Positions 1 to 7,441 of a stretch of DNA of 31,026 nt are shown here, in pieces (the stretch's first letter is position 1; the number at the start of each line of letters is the position of its first letter). Under the pieces are notes generated by a model that saw only the letters and a program-made list of their open reading frames with translations, was not told the DNA's origin and searched no databases. This DNA comes from F1-120-MAGs023 sp038228615 (lineage in GTDB: Bacteria; Actinomycetota; Acidimicrobiia; IMCC26256; PALSA-610): the NCBI GenBank assembly GCA_038228615.1, contig JBBRPC010000017.1, positions 1 through 31,026 of the forward strand, read 5' to 3'. The position numbers and the translations under genes were made by a program.

Positions 1-1745
1 AACCCAACACTCTCACGCTCGCCCGCGGCATCGAAGCCAACGCGACGAACGATGCTTGCGGCATCATCACCGGGCGACGGACGGGATTGCAATCCCTCCA
101 CGAGCAGCGCGGCAAGCTGGAGCCACTCAGGATGCGCGAGACGTTCGTACTGGGCGCGCAGCGGGTCGGCTTCGGGAATCGAGCGCAGGCGTTCGAGCGC
201 GCCCCACCGATGCGTGAAGTCGGCATCGAGCACGAGGGGGTCGGCATAACGGGCGCGCAATGTCTCCGCGAGCTCCGGCAACGCGCGATCCAGCATGCCG
301 ACGGCTTCGAGAAACCGCCACGACCGAGGACTGCTCTGTTCAACAACTCTGCGAAGCGAACTACTCGCGCGGTCATCCCACACGGCGCCCGCCGCGGCCG
401 CGCTGAGATATTCGAGGAGCTCGGTCGACGGCCGCGCGTGTGCCATCTCCACGGCCGCGTCGAGCGCCACCGTGAGGACGCGGTCGGCTGGCGGCATCGC
501 CGCGAGTCGAACTTTTCCGTCGATGACCCTGACCCAACCGCCCTGCGGTGGTTCGACTGCAAGCGGCAGCGATCCACTCGGCAACGTGACCCGCGAACGC
601 ACCTGCGCGAAACGGATCTTCAATAGCTGCGGCGACACCAGCGTCGTCGCGAGCACCACCAAGAGCAGCGATGCATAAAGATTCTGGTCGAGCACGTGGT
701 TGTGCAAACCGATCGTCGCGAAGATCAGGCCGACCTCGCCGCGAGGAAGCATTCCGAGTCCGATGAGCCAACGATCAGTGCGAGTGCCGAACGCTCCGAA
801 CGCAGCGATGAGCTTCCCCACTACGGCTACCGCTAACAGAATCCCAGCGTCACGCAACACCGACGCTTTCGCGAAGGCTTGCACGTCGGCGTCGATCCCG
901 ATCTGGAGGAAGAACACGGGGATGAAGAGATGACCAACTGGCGTGAGCTCACGCCGGATACGTTCGCGTTGGCGGCTCCGCGTGAGCGCGATGCCCGCGA
1001 CGAAGGCACCGACTATCGGTGCCAGCTTTGCGGAATTCGCAAGTTCGGCGAAGCCGAGCGTGAACGCGAGGGCCAACGCAACGAGCGTGCCTGTCGAGCG
1101 CGAGAAACGCTCAACGAAGTTGAACAGCGGCGGAGCGATACGCAATCCCGCGAACGCGCTGACTACAAGGAACGCGACCGCGATACCAACGATGCCCAAC
1201 ACCGAAAGGATCGACACCGAGCCTTGGGTCACAAGCCGCACGACGACGGTCAACACGACAAGTCCCATTACATCGTCGGCGACCGCGGCACCGAGCACAA
1301 TGCGCGCTTCGGTTGTGGCGAGCGCGCGCAGATCCCCGAAGACTCGGGCCGTGATTCCCACACTCGTCGCGGTGAGCGCCGCGGCAACAAAGAGCGACGT
1401 GTTTCCGCTCGCCCCGATGAGGTGCATAGCTCCGAGGCCAAGAAGCAACGGCGAAATAACTCCGATGGTCGCGACCGTCAGCGAGGCTCGACCGACCTTG
1501 CCGAGTTCGCCGAGGTCCATCTCGAGCCCGACATCGAGCAATAGCAAGATGACTCCGATTTCACCGAGCGTGCGCAGTACGTCATCGTGAGTTGTGACGA
1601 GGTTGATGACCGACGGTCCGATCAATACGCCCGCGAGGATCTCGCCCACCACGGCAGGGATACCGACACGCTCGGCGATCTCGGCCGCGATCTTCGCGGC
1701 GACAAGGACGACGAGGATGTCACGCAGGATGTGGGCGACTTCCAC
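1..1745 (-). CDS. CPA2-type Na+(K+)/H+ antiporter with GlnD-like C-terminal tail (3' end outside window)
   Basis: A GTG start at 1745 opens a frame that runs off the left edge with at least 581 codons; the reading frame was checked across the C-terminal part. Residues 1 to about 395 are strongly hydrophobic with roughly 12 membrane helices and match the Na_H_Exchanger (CPA2, KefB/NapA-like) fold. The core carries an ALADD-like acidic pair, here AVADD, with D157 and D158, and the family motif GLEMDLGELG. The protein should exchange protons for Na+ or K+ across the inner membrane. From about residue 415 the protein is soluble. Residues 478-580 (FLEAVGMLDRALPEL and LAALLVEGL) resemble the region of PII uridylyltransferase GlnD leading into its HD domain, but the HD dyad position reads VE (549-550). 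Amt lies just upstream on the same strand. Antiporter identity is firm; the GlnD likeness is inference from motif spacing. Confidence 0.88.
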   Translation of the reverse strand, partial: MEVAHILRDILVVLVAAKIAAEIAERVGIPAVVGEILAGVLIGPSVINLVTTHDDVLRTLGEIGVILLLLDVGLEMDLGELGKVGRASLTVATIGVISPLLLGLGAMHLIGASGNTSLFVAAALTATSVGITARVFGDLRALATTEARIVLGAAVADDVMGLVVLTVVVRLVTQGSVSILSVLGIVGIAVAFLVVSAFAGLRIAPPLFNFVERFSRSTGTLVALALAFTLGFAELANSAKLAPIVGAFVAGIALTRSRQRERIRRELTPVGHLFIPVFFLQIGIDADVQAFAKASVLRDAGILLAVAVVGKLIAAFGAFGTRTDRWLIGLGMLPRGEVGLIFATIGLHNHVLDQNLYASLLLVVLATTLVSPQLLKIRFAQVRSRVTLPSGSLPLAVEPPQGGWVRVIDGKVRLAAMPPADRVLTVALDAAVEMAHARPSTELLEYLSAAAAGAVWDDRASSSLRRVVEQSSPRSWRFLEAVGMLDRALPELAETLRARYADPLVLDADFTHRWGALERLRSIPEADPLRAQYERLAHPEWLQLAALLVEGLQSRPSPGDDAASIVRRVGFDAAGERESVG

Positions 1746-1812
1746 AGGTCACGATTCCTATCTCAGCTGAGGCCACGCTGCTCAACCAATACTTGCGCGA
1801 AACGAGTCAGTA

Positions 1813-1862
1813 GACGCGAGGCGCCGGGATGGCCCGTGAGGGACACCCCGGCTTCTCGCGTC
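1813..1862 (-). terminator. Long inverted repeat between amt and the antiporter gene
   Basis: Arms GACGCGAG (1813-1820) and CTCGCGTC (1855-1862) pair perfectly. Inside them GCCGGG (1823-1828) pairs with CCCGGC (1847-1852), with a two-by-two internal loop between the two helices. It sits 38 bp after the amt stop codon and 67 bp before the antiporter GTG. No clear T-run follows on the minus strand, so it could be a partial terminator or attenuator, a 3' stabilising hairpin, or a structured leader of the antiporter. Confidence 0.55.
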
Positions 1863-1900
1863 ACAGTTGGGTGCGACGACGTACGTACGTCCGCTCCCAG

Positions 1901-3466
1901 CTAAGCCATGGCCTCCTCGGTCTCGACCGGCATTTCGCCGCCCGGAGCCGGGTGGAACGCCGGGTAGGCATAGGCGCCCATCTCGGGTCCATCCATGCCT
2001 TCGAGCTCGATCTCGGCCGATGGCCGGATGCCGCCCTTCATCACCATGTTCTGGATCTTGAAGAACGCGTATGCGACACCGAAGATCACGGTCACGAGGA
2101 CGAGACAACCGATGCCCTGCGCGATCAGCTGTCGGAGTCCGAGGCTGCTCGAATAGAACAGGCCGGTCACGCCCTTCGCGGTGGCGGCAGCGCCCTTCGT
2201 GGTGACATTCCAGCCGGCGCCGTACTTTCCATTGGCAAAGAGACCGACACACAGCACACCGAAGAGACCACAAACACCGTGCACGGCAATTGCCCCGACC
2301 GGGTCGTCGATCTTCATCTTGTTCTCAATGAACCCGACTGCCCAGATGACGATCACAGCCGCGAGCACGCCGATCAGCGCGGCGGCCCATGGCTCGACGA
2401 AAGCACATGGTGCGGTGATCGCCACGAGGCCAGCGAGCATGCCGTTCACCATCATGCCCGGATCGGGCTTCTTCGCACCCTTCATCATCATGATGAACAT
2501 TGCCGCCGTGGCACCGAACGCTGCGGCGAGCGCAGTGTTGGCGGCAACGGTTGCGAACTGAATGTCGGTTGCCGCGAGCGTCGACGCTGCGTTGAACCCA
2601 AACCAGCCGAACAACAGAATGAAGCAGCCGAGCATTGCCATCGGGAGGTGATGTCCCGGTATGGAATTCGATGAGCCGTCCTTGTTGAACTTGCCGATGC
2701 GAGGTCCGAGCACCATCGATCCGGCGAGCGCAGCCACGCCACCTACGGCGTGCACGACGCCCGAACCGGCGAAGTCGACGTATCCGAATCCGAGCTTCGA
2801 TGAGTTACCGAGTTGGGCAAGCCAACCGCCGCCCCAAGTCCACGCACCAAACAGTGGGTAGTAAAAGGCGCCACAGAACAGGCCCCATCCCACGAACGCC
2901 TTCCTCTTCCAACGCTCCGCCATAGATCCGGTGGGAATCGTGGATGTGGTGTCCATGAACGCCACCATGTAGAGGAAGAAGCCAGCGACTGCCGCTCCGC
3001 CCGCCTTGCCCATGCCGGTTAGCGCCCAGCCGCCCTTCCAAAGAAAGACCCACGAACCGCTACCAATGAGCGCCCCACCAACAGGTGCGGTGTAACCAAT
3101 GAGCGTCGTGCTGTAGCCGCCAAACATCAGCGGGTAGCCGATGAGGAAGTAGCCGACGAAGCCAAGGCCGAAGATCGCGAAGTTCGTCGAGACGACGTGC
3201 GCCGCGTTTTTGGCCCTACAGAATCCCGTCTCAACGAGCGCGAATCCGGCCTGCATGAAGATCACAAGCACGGCACCGAGCACGGTCCAGAGCAGGTTCA
3301 CTTGTGTACCCAGTACCGCAGTGGGGTCGGGCTTAGTTTCGGCCGCGCTCGCAATACTCGGGAAGAGCACCATGCTTGCCGAGGCGAGTCCGATGCCCGC
3401 GATCAAGGATTTTCTGAGGATCGGGGTGGCTCCTCTCAGAATCGATGAACTTCGTGATCGGGTCAT
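1901..3466 (-). CDS. amt: Ammonium transporter (Amt/MEP/Rh family)
   Basis: This is a 521-residue membrane protein that conducts ammonium across the cytoplasmic membrane. The N-terminal 42 residues look like a cleavable signal (AxA-type end at SIASAAE), as in AmtB. The family motifs are present: GFALVETGFCRAKNAAH near residues 74-90, DFAGSGVVHAVGG with pore His H239, and AVHGVCGLFG with the second twin histidine H396. The cytoplasmic C-terminus extends beyond the usual core and ends in an acidic EMPVETEEAMA stretch. The ATG at 3466 has AAAGGA 9 nt upstream. An imperfect 25-bp palindrome lies 35 bp before the start. No glnK or glnD gene is adjacent, unlike the common amt-glnK-glnD order; the downstream neighbour is the antiporter with a GlnD-like tail. 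Confidence 0.96.
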   Translation of the reverse strand: MTRSRSSSILRGATPILRKSLIAGIGLASASMVLFPSIASAAETKPDPTAVLGTQVNLLWTVLGAVLVIFMQAGFALVETGFCRAKNAAHVVSTNFAIFGLGFVGYFLIGYPLMFGGYSTTLIGYTAPVGGALIGSGSWVFLWKGGWALTGMGKAGGAAVAGFFLYMVAFMDTTSTIPTGSMAERWKRKAFVGWGLFCGAFYYPLFGAWTWGGGWLAQLGNSSKLGFGYVDFAGSGVVHAVGGVAALAGSMVLGPRIGKFNKDGSSNSIPGHHLPMAMLGCFILLFGWFGFNAASTLAATDIQFATVAANTALAAAFGATAAMFIMMMKGAKKPDPGMMVNGMLAGLVAITAPCAFVEPWAAALIGVLAAVIVIWAVGFIENKMKIDDPVGAIAVHGVCGLFGVLCVGLFANGKYGAGWNVTTKGAAATAKGVTGLFYSSSLGLRQLIAQGIGCLVLVTVIFGVAYAFFKIQNMVMKGGIRPSAEIELEGMDGPEMGAYAYPAFHPAPGGEMPVETEEAMA

Positions 3467-3500
3467 GCGTATGGTTCCTTTCGGCGTGGCCTGCTGTACC

Positions 3501-3525
3501 CCGGTAACGAAGGTCTCGTTCCCGG
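3501..3525 (-). promoter_or_regulatory. 25-bp imperfect palindrome upstream of amt
   Basis: CCGGTAACGA (3501-3510) and TCGTTCCCGG (3516-3525) are inverted repeats matching at 9 of 10 positions around a 5-bp spacer. The element lies 35 bp before the amt start. It could be an operator for a nitrogen regulator or a leader hairpin. A GTTAC half-site resembles part of actinobacterial GlnR boxes, but the GlnR spacing is not met, so no regulator is named. Confidence 0.5.
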
Positions 3526-3573
3526 TTCAGGGGCACAGTACGAAGACTGCGTCGCTCATGCGTGTCGAGAATG

Positions 3574-3584
3574 TGAACAGTTCA
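3574..3584. promoter_or_regulatory. 11-bp palindrome TGAACAGTTCA between amt and a small membrane gene
   Basis: Perfect 5-bp arms TGAAC/GTTCA flank a single base. A further TTGTTCAA half-site follows at 3592-3599, and its complement TTGAAC could act as the -35 of an amt promoter. The same TGAACNGTTCA core recurs at 22282-22292 before the LLM oxidoreductase gene, which suggests a shared operator. Confidence 0.35.
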
Positions 3585-3628
3585 TTTCGTATTGTTCAAA
3601 CCGGCCCAGGTCATGCGACACTCGACCC

Positions 3629-3847
3629 ATGATCGCCGAAGAACCAACGCTCAATCCCGCCAAGATCCGCGCGGGGCTCATCATCATCAGCCTGCTGTTT
3701 TTGATTTCAATTGTCCTTTTCGGACTCGTTACCGACCCACTCGGGCGAGCAGTATTCGCGGGGGTCGCGCTCTTGGCGCTAGTCCGGGTCGGCCTCCTGT
3801 TTCGCTGGTTGAAGCGCAGTCGATCCCAGCGCTCCGGCATGGCGTAA
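3629..3847 (+). CDS. Small two-helix membrane protein, unknown function
   Basis: A 72-residue protein starting ATG at 3629. Residues about 14-34 (AGLIIISLLFLISIVLFGLV) and 40-58 form two hydrophobic helices with a short DPLG turn between them. The C-terminus is short and basic (RWLKRSRSQRSG), which by the positive-inside rule would be cytoplasmic. No ribosome-binding site is evident. It diverges from amt across a 162-bp spacer that carries two palindromes. I do not recognise the family. The residue pattern (two clean helices plus a basic tail) makes it a credible gene rather than chance, although GC-rich DNA can produce such frames. Confidence 0.6.
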   Translation: MIAEEPTLNPAKIRAGLIIISLLFLISIVLFGLVTDPLGRAVFAGVALLALVRVGLLFRWLKRSRSQRSGMA

Positions 3848-3884
3848 CTGTCGACCACGCGACATTCGAGGCGGCGGTACTGCT

Positions 3885-4160
3885 CTGACGGCCCGAACGC
3901 AAGTGATCGCAGCCACAGACAAACGCGCCGCTCCAGCGCTAGTCCATTGCACCGCAGGCAAAGACCGCGCCGGCATCGTGTGTGCGATCTTGTTGTCGTT
4001 GCTCGGCGTGCACAATGACGACATCGCGAGCGACTACGCGCCAAGCGAGTCGGGGACGAAAAAGCATCACCCTCCGAGGGCTCGGAAGGATACGGAACGT
4101 CCAAAACATCGGGCTCGCGCCCAACACCGACCTCCCACCCCTTACCGCCACCGGAACCTA
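3885..4160 (+). pseudogene. Fragment of a tyrosine phosphatase (Y_phosphatase3-like)
   Basis: The frame through 3903-4060 encodes ALVHCTAGKDRAGI, the HCxxGKDRxG signature loop of bacterial PTPs of the Y_phosphatase3 family. It is followed by a family-like helix, LLSLLGVHNDDIASDYAPSE. The N-terminal half of such enzymes (about 140 residues) is absent, and after about position 4060 the frame turns into low-complexity, basic sequence. This is therefore a remnant rather than a working enzyme. The flanking sequence to 4288 shows no other recognisable gene; an unrelated open frame at 4162-4326 (residues such as EHGAVYPSATGAQDNEARM) may be another relic and overlaps the end of the UvrA gene. Confidence 0.65.
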
Positions 4161-4288
4161 ACAAAACCACCATCACTTTGGCTTGGCTGAGCATGGTGCG
4201 GTGTATCCGTCAGCCACGGGCGCTCAAGACAACGAAGCACGGATGCTCGGCGAAATGATCGGTCCGATCAAAGATCCAGTCGGCACAA

Positions 4289-6679
4289 TCAACTGCCGAC
4301 GTAGGTCGCGAGATGCGCGCCGGTGAGGGTCGAGCGGGCGGCGACGAGCTCGGTGGGTGTGCCCTCGAACACGATCTGGCCGCCGTCGTGGCCGGCGCCT
4401 GGACCAAGGTCGATGATCCAGTCGGCCCGCGCCATCACTGCCTGATGATGCGCGATCACGATGACCGACTTGCCGGAGTCAACGAGCCGGTCGAGCAAGC
4501 CGAGCAGCTGCTCGACGTCGGCGAGATGCAGGCCCGTGGTCGGCTCGTCGAAGACGTACATGCCGCCCTTATCCGCCATGCGCGTGGCCAATTTAAGCCG
4601 CTGCCGCTCCCCGCCCGACAGGGTCGTGAGGGGCTGACCAAGGCTGAGGTAACCAAGCCCGACGTCGGCGAGCCGAACGAGATTGGCATGTGCGGACGGC
4701 GTGTGCGCGACGCCAGCACCGAAGAACTCCTGGGCCTCGATCACCGACATCGCGAGCACCTCGCTGATGTTGCGCCCGCCGAGTTGATAGTCAAGCACCG
4801 ACGCGTGAAACCGTTTCCCCTCACATTCCTCGCACATGGTCGCGACTCCGGCCATCATCGCCAAATCGGTATAGACGACGCCGACACCGTTGCAGTGATG
4901 ACAAGCACCTTCGGAGTTCGCGCTGAACAATGCCGGCTTCACGCCGTTGACCTTTGCGAACGCCTTGCGGATTGGATCAAGCAGGTCTGAGTACGTCGCG
5001 GGGTTACTCCGACGCGAGCCACGGATCGCGCCCTGACCGATCGACACGACGTCCGCGCCATCGGGGATCGACCCATGCACGAGTGAGCTTTTTCCGGAGC
5101 CGGAGACCCCGGTCACCACAACAAGGACGCCAAGTGGGATATCGACGTTGACGTCGCGCAGGTTATGCAGCGTCGCGCCACGGATCGGAAGTTGGCCGGT
5201 CGGCGTCCGCACCGTCGCCTTGAGACCGGCCCGGTCGTCGAGATGTTCGCCGGTCAAGGTTCCACTGGCACGCAGCCCTTTGACGGTGCCTTCGAAACAG
5301 ACGGTGCCGCCTGTCGAGCCGGCACCTGGGCCGAGATCAACGACGTGGTCGGCGATCGCGATCGTCTCCGGCTTGTGTTCCACGACCAGCACCGTGTTGC
5401 CCTTGTCGCGCAGCTGTAACAGCAGATCGTTCATCCGCGCAATGTCGTGTGGATGGAGCCCGACCGTTGGTTCATCAAACACATACGTCACGTCGGTGAG
5501 CGAGGAGCCAAGGTGGCCGATCATCTTGACGCGCTGCGCCTCGCCGCCCGACAGCGTGCCCGACGGTCGGTCGAGGGAGAGGTAGCCAAGACCAATCTCC
5601 ACAAACGAATCAAGCGAATGCGCCAGCGCGGCCAGCAAGGGCGCCACGGACGGCTCGTTCAAACTGCCCACCCACTCGGCGAGGTCGCTGATCTGCATCG
5701 CGCAAACCTCAGCAATGTTGATCCCTTTGATCTTCGAGGATCGAGCGGCGTCGTTGATACGGCTGCCATGGCAGTCGGGGCAGGTAGTGAAGGTGATCGC
5801 CCGCTCCACGAACGCCCGGACGTGCGGTTGCATCGACTCTTTGTCCTTGGACAACATCGATTTTTGGATCTTCGGGATCAGGCCCTCATAGGTGAGGTTG
5901 ATGCCGTCGACTTTGATCTTCGTCGGCTCCTTGTAGAGCAGATCGCGGAGTTCCTTCTTGGAGAACTTACGGATCGGTTTGTCGGCGTCGAAATAACCAC
6001 AGCCGCTGAAGATCCGACCGAACCAGCCATCCATGCTGTATCCGGGGATCGTGAGCGCGCCGCCGTTGAGCGACTTGGTGTCGTCGTACAACTGAGACAG
6101 ATCGAAATCGGTCACCGATCCCATGCCCTCACAGCGCGAACACATGCCGCCGGCGCGGGAGAACGCACGTTTCTCGGTGGTTCGGCTGCCGCCCCTCTCG
6201 ATCGTGATCGCACCCGCTCCGCTCACCGTTGCGGTATTGAAAGAAAAAGCGTTCGGCGAACCGATATGTGGTTTGCCAAGACGGCTAAAGAGGATGCGCA
6301 ACATCGCGTTCACGTCGGTTGCGGTGCCCACCGTTGAGCGGGAGTTGGCGCCCATTCGCTCCTGGTCAACGATGATCGCGGTCGTTAGCCCTGCAAGGAC
6401 ATCGACCTCGGGCCGCGCCACCGTCGGCATGAAGCCCTGCACGAAGGCGCTATATGTCTCGTTGATCAGCCGCTGCGACTCCGCAGCGATCGTGCCGAAC
6501 ACCAGCGAGCTTTTGCCCGAGCCAGAAACCCCAGTGAACACGGTCAGCCTGCGCTTGGGGATTTCGATGCTGATGTCTTTGAGGTTGTTCACGCGGGCGC
6601 CTTGCACGCGAATCAGGAGCTGGCTGTCGGCAGCGTGTGGCGCAGACAACTGGGCGCCGGTTCTCGTGGCCTTGCTCAT
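4289..6679 (-). CDS. Short UvrA paralogue (ABC-type excinuclease subunit A-like)
   Basis: This is a 796-residue protein against about 950 for housekeeping UvrA, so it belongs to the short UvrA group that includes DrrC-type drug-resistance proteins. Two ABC ATPase halves are complete. The first has Walker A GVSGSGKSSLVFG near residue 50, signature LSGGEAQRVKM and Walker B TYVFDEPTVGLHPHD. The second has GVSGSGKSSLVHG, LSGGERQRLKLA and MYVFDEPTTGLHLAD. Zinc-finger cysteines CSRCEGMG, CPDCHGS, CHHCNGVG and CEECEGK are seen. The ATG at 6679 has a strong GGAGG just upstream. It follows two hydrolase genes on the same strand after a 75-bp gap. It may scan DNA for drug adducts or intercalators; that role is inferred from the family, not shown here. 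Confidence 0.93.
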   Translation of the reverse strand: MSKATRTGAQLSAPHAADSQLLIRVQGARVNNLKDISIEIPKRRLTVFTGVSGSGKSSLVFGTIAAESQRLINETYSAFVQGFMPTVARPEVDVLAGLTTAIIVDQERMGANSRSTVGTATDVNAMLRILFSRLGKPHIGSPNAFSFNTATVSGAGAITIERGGSRTTEKRAFSRAGGMCSRCEGMGSVTDFDLSQLYDDTKSLNGGALTIPGYSMDGWFGRIFSGCGYFDADKPIRKFSKKELRDLLYKEPTKIKVDGINLTYEGLIPKIQKSMLSKDKESMQPHVRAFVERAITFTTCPDCHGSRINDAARSSKIKGINIAEVCAMQISDLAEWVGSLNEPSVAPLLAALAHSLDSFVEIGLGYLSLDRPSGTLSGGEAQRVKMIGHLGSSLTDVTYVFDEPTVGLHPHDIARMNDLLLQLRDKGNTVLVVEHKPETIAIADHVVDLGPGAGSTGGTVCFEGTVKGLRASGTLTGEHLDDRAGLKATVRTPTGQLPIRGATLHNLRDVNVDIPLGVLVVVTGVSGSGKSSLVHGSIPDGADVVSIGQGAIRGSRRSNPATYSDLLDPIRKAFAKVNGVKPALFSANSEGACHHCNGVGVVYTDLAMMAGVATMCEECEGKRFHASVLDYQLGGRNISEVLAMSVIEAQEFFGAGVAHTPSAHANLVRLADVGLGYLSLGQPLTTLSGGERQRLKLATRMADKGGMYVFDEPTTGLHLADVEQLLGLLDRLVDSGKSVIVIAHHQAVMARADWIIDLGPGAGHDGGQIVFEGTPTELVAARSTLTGAHLATYVGS

Positions 6680-6754
6680 CGGACCTCCATCTGTTTCGGA
6701 TTGACGGCGGTCGGCCGCTCGAGCGCCAATGTCAGCGTTTGTCCTGGCACCACG

Positions 6755-7441
6755 TCAGCCGTCGCGCCGCCAGCGTGTGACGGCAGCGACAATCGCTGCG
6801 GGTTCGTCGCTCTCAAGCACCGCGAGCGTCGATCGACCTGCAAACCACGCGACGCGTTCGGCCCGCTCGTCGATCGGGGTCACCGAGGCTGGCGTTTCGA
6901 TCGCCAATACTGGCTGGTCGATTGTCGCCCAAAAACGTTGCGCGAACGCGCGGCTAGTCATCACTCCGTACGGATAGCGGGCTCGCGGATCAAGACCGCT
7001 GGAAGGCGCGGGATCGGTAGCTGACCGGTCGTCGACGATCGCGCGAAGGCTCGCGTGGAACAGATCGATCTGCTCGCGCGGCGTGAACCACGGGCCACCG
7101 AGACCATCGACAACCACAACGCGTCCGCAGCCGCCACCGGCGGCGTGCACGAGCGCACTGTGCGCTTGTTCGCGCACTCCGATCAGCGTCGAGTTCGTTC
7201 CGGCGGGCAGCAGCCAGCGCGCGATGGCAACTGGTGCCATCGGGTCGTAGTGACCAGTGCGCGGTGCGCGCGAGGTGCCGTGCCCAGGAAGATCGGGAAC
7301 GATCCAATCCGACGGTGCGACCGCGCGCCACGGCGCTCCGCCCAGCGGAGCGCCAAGATCGTGCAACACCATTACATTCTCTGGCACATTCTCTGGCACA
7401 TTCGCTGGCACATTCGCTGGCACATTCGTTGGCACCGTCAC
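6755..7441 (-). CDS. Alpha/beta-hydrolase-fold protein lacking catalytic residues
   Basis: The GTG at 7441 overlaps the TGA of the upstream hydrolase (GTGA, 4 bp), so the two are translationally coupled; the product is 228 residues. It begins with a PxNV repeat encoded by five 12-bp units. Then comes a normal hydrolase N-terminal pattern, MVLHDLGAPLGG, with oxyanion-loop region and PDLPGHGTS near residue 48. The nucleophile elbow, normally GxSxG, reads GVREQ, so the serine is Arg. The usual C-terminal GxxGH is also missing: the matching stretch FAGRSTLAVLESDEPAAI has no His. It looks like a pseudo-enzyme, perhaps a regulator or partner of the active hydrolase next to it. The fold assignment is good; the function is unknown. 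Confidence 0.8.
   Translation of the reverse strand: MTVPTNVPANVPANVPENVPENVMVLHDLGAPLGGAPWRAVAPSDWIVPDLPGHGTSRAPRTGHYDPMAPVAIARWLLPAGTNSTLIGVREQAHSALVHAAGGGCGRVVVVDGLGGPWFTPREQIDLFHASLRAIVDDRSATDPAPSSGLDPRARYPYGVMTSRAFAQRFWATIDQPVLAIETPASVTPIDERAERVAWFAGRSTLAVLESDEPAAIVAAVTRWRRDG
7375..7434 (-). repeat. Five 12-bp tandem repeats at the start of the second hydrolase gene
   Basis: Plus-strand units CATTCTCTGGCA (two), CATTCGCTGGCA (two) and CATTCGTTGGCA (one) follow each other without a gap. They keep the frame and encode alternating NVPA/NVPE. Each unit contains an in-frame GTG codon, so every unit could in principle serve as an alternative start. Confidence 0.95.

Noticed and set aside
879..1590. 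Two long plus-strand open frames of over 200 codons
   Set aside because: They are antisense to the antiporter gene, whose membrane-protein codons give Thr/Ala/Ser-rich or charged shadows.
1877..1893. ACGTACGTACGT tandem repeat near the end of amt
   Set aside because: Three tetranucleotide units are too short to call a meaningful repeat.
3501..3525. GlnR box in front of amt
   Set aside because: Only one GTTAC-like half-site is visible and the GlnR spacing with GAAAC is missing; kept only as an unnamed palindrome.
3556..4194. 212-codon minus-strand open frame across the decayed region
   Set aside because: It is low in recognisable structure, Arg/Ser-rich, and antisense to both the small membrane protein and the phosphatase fragment.
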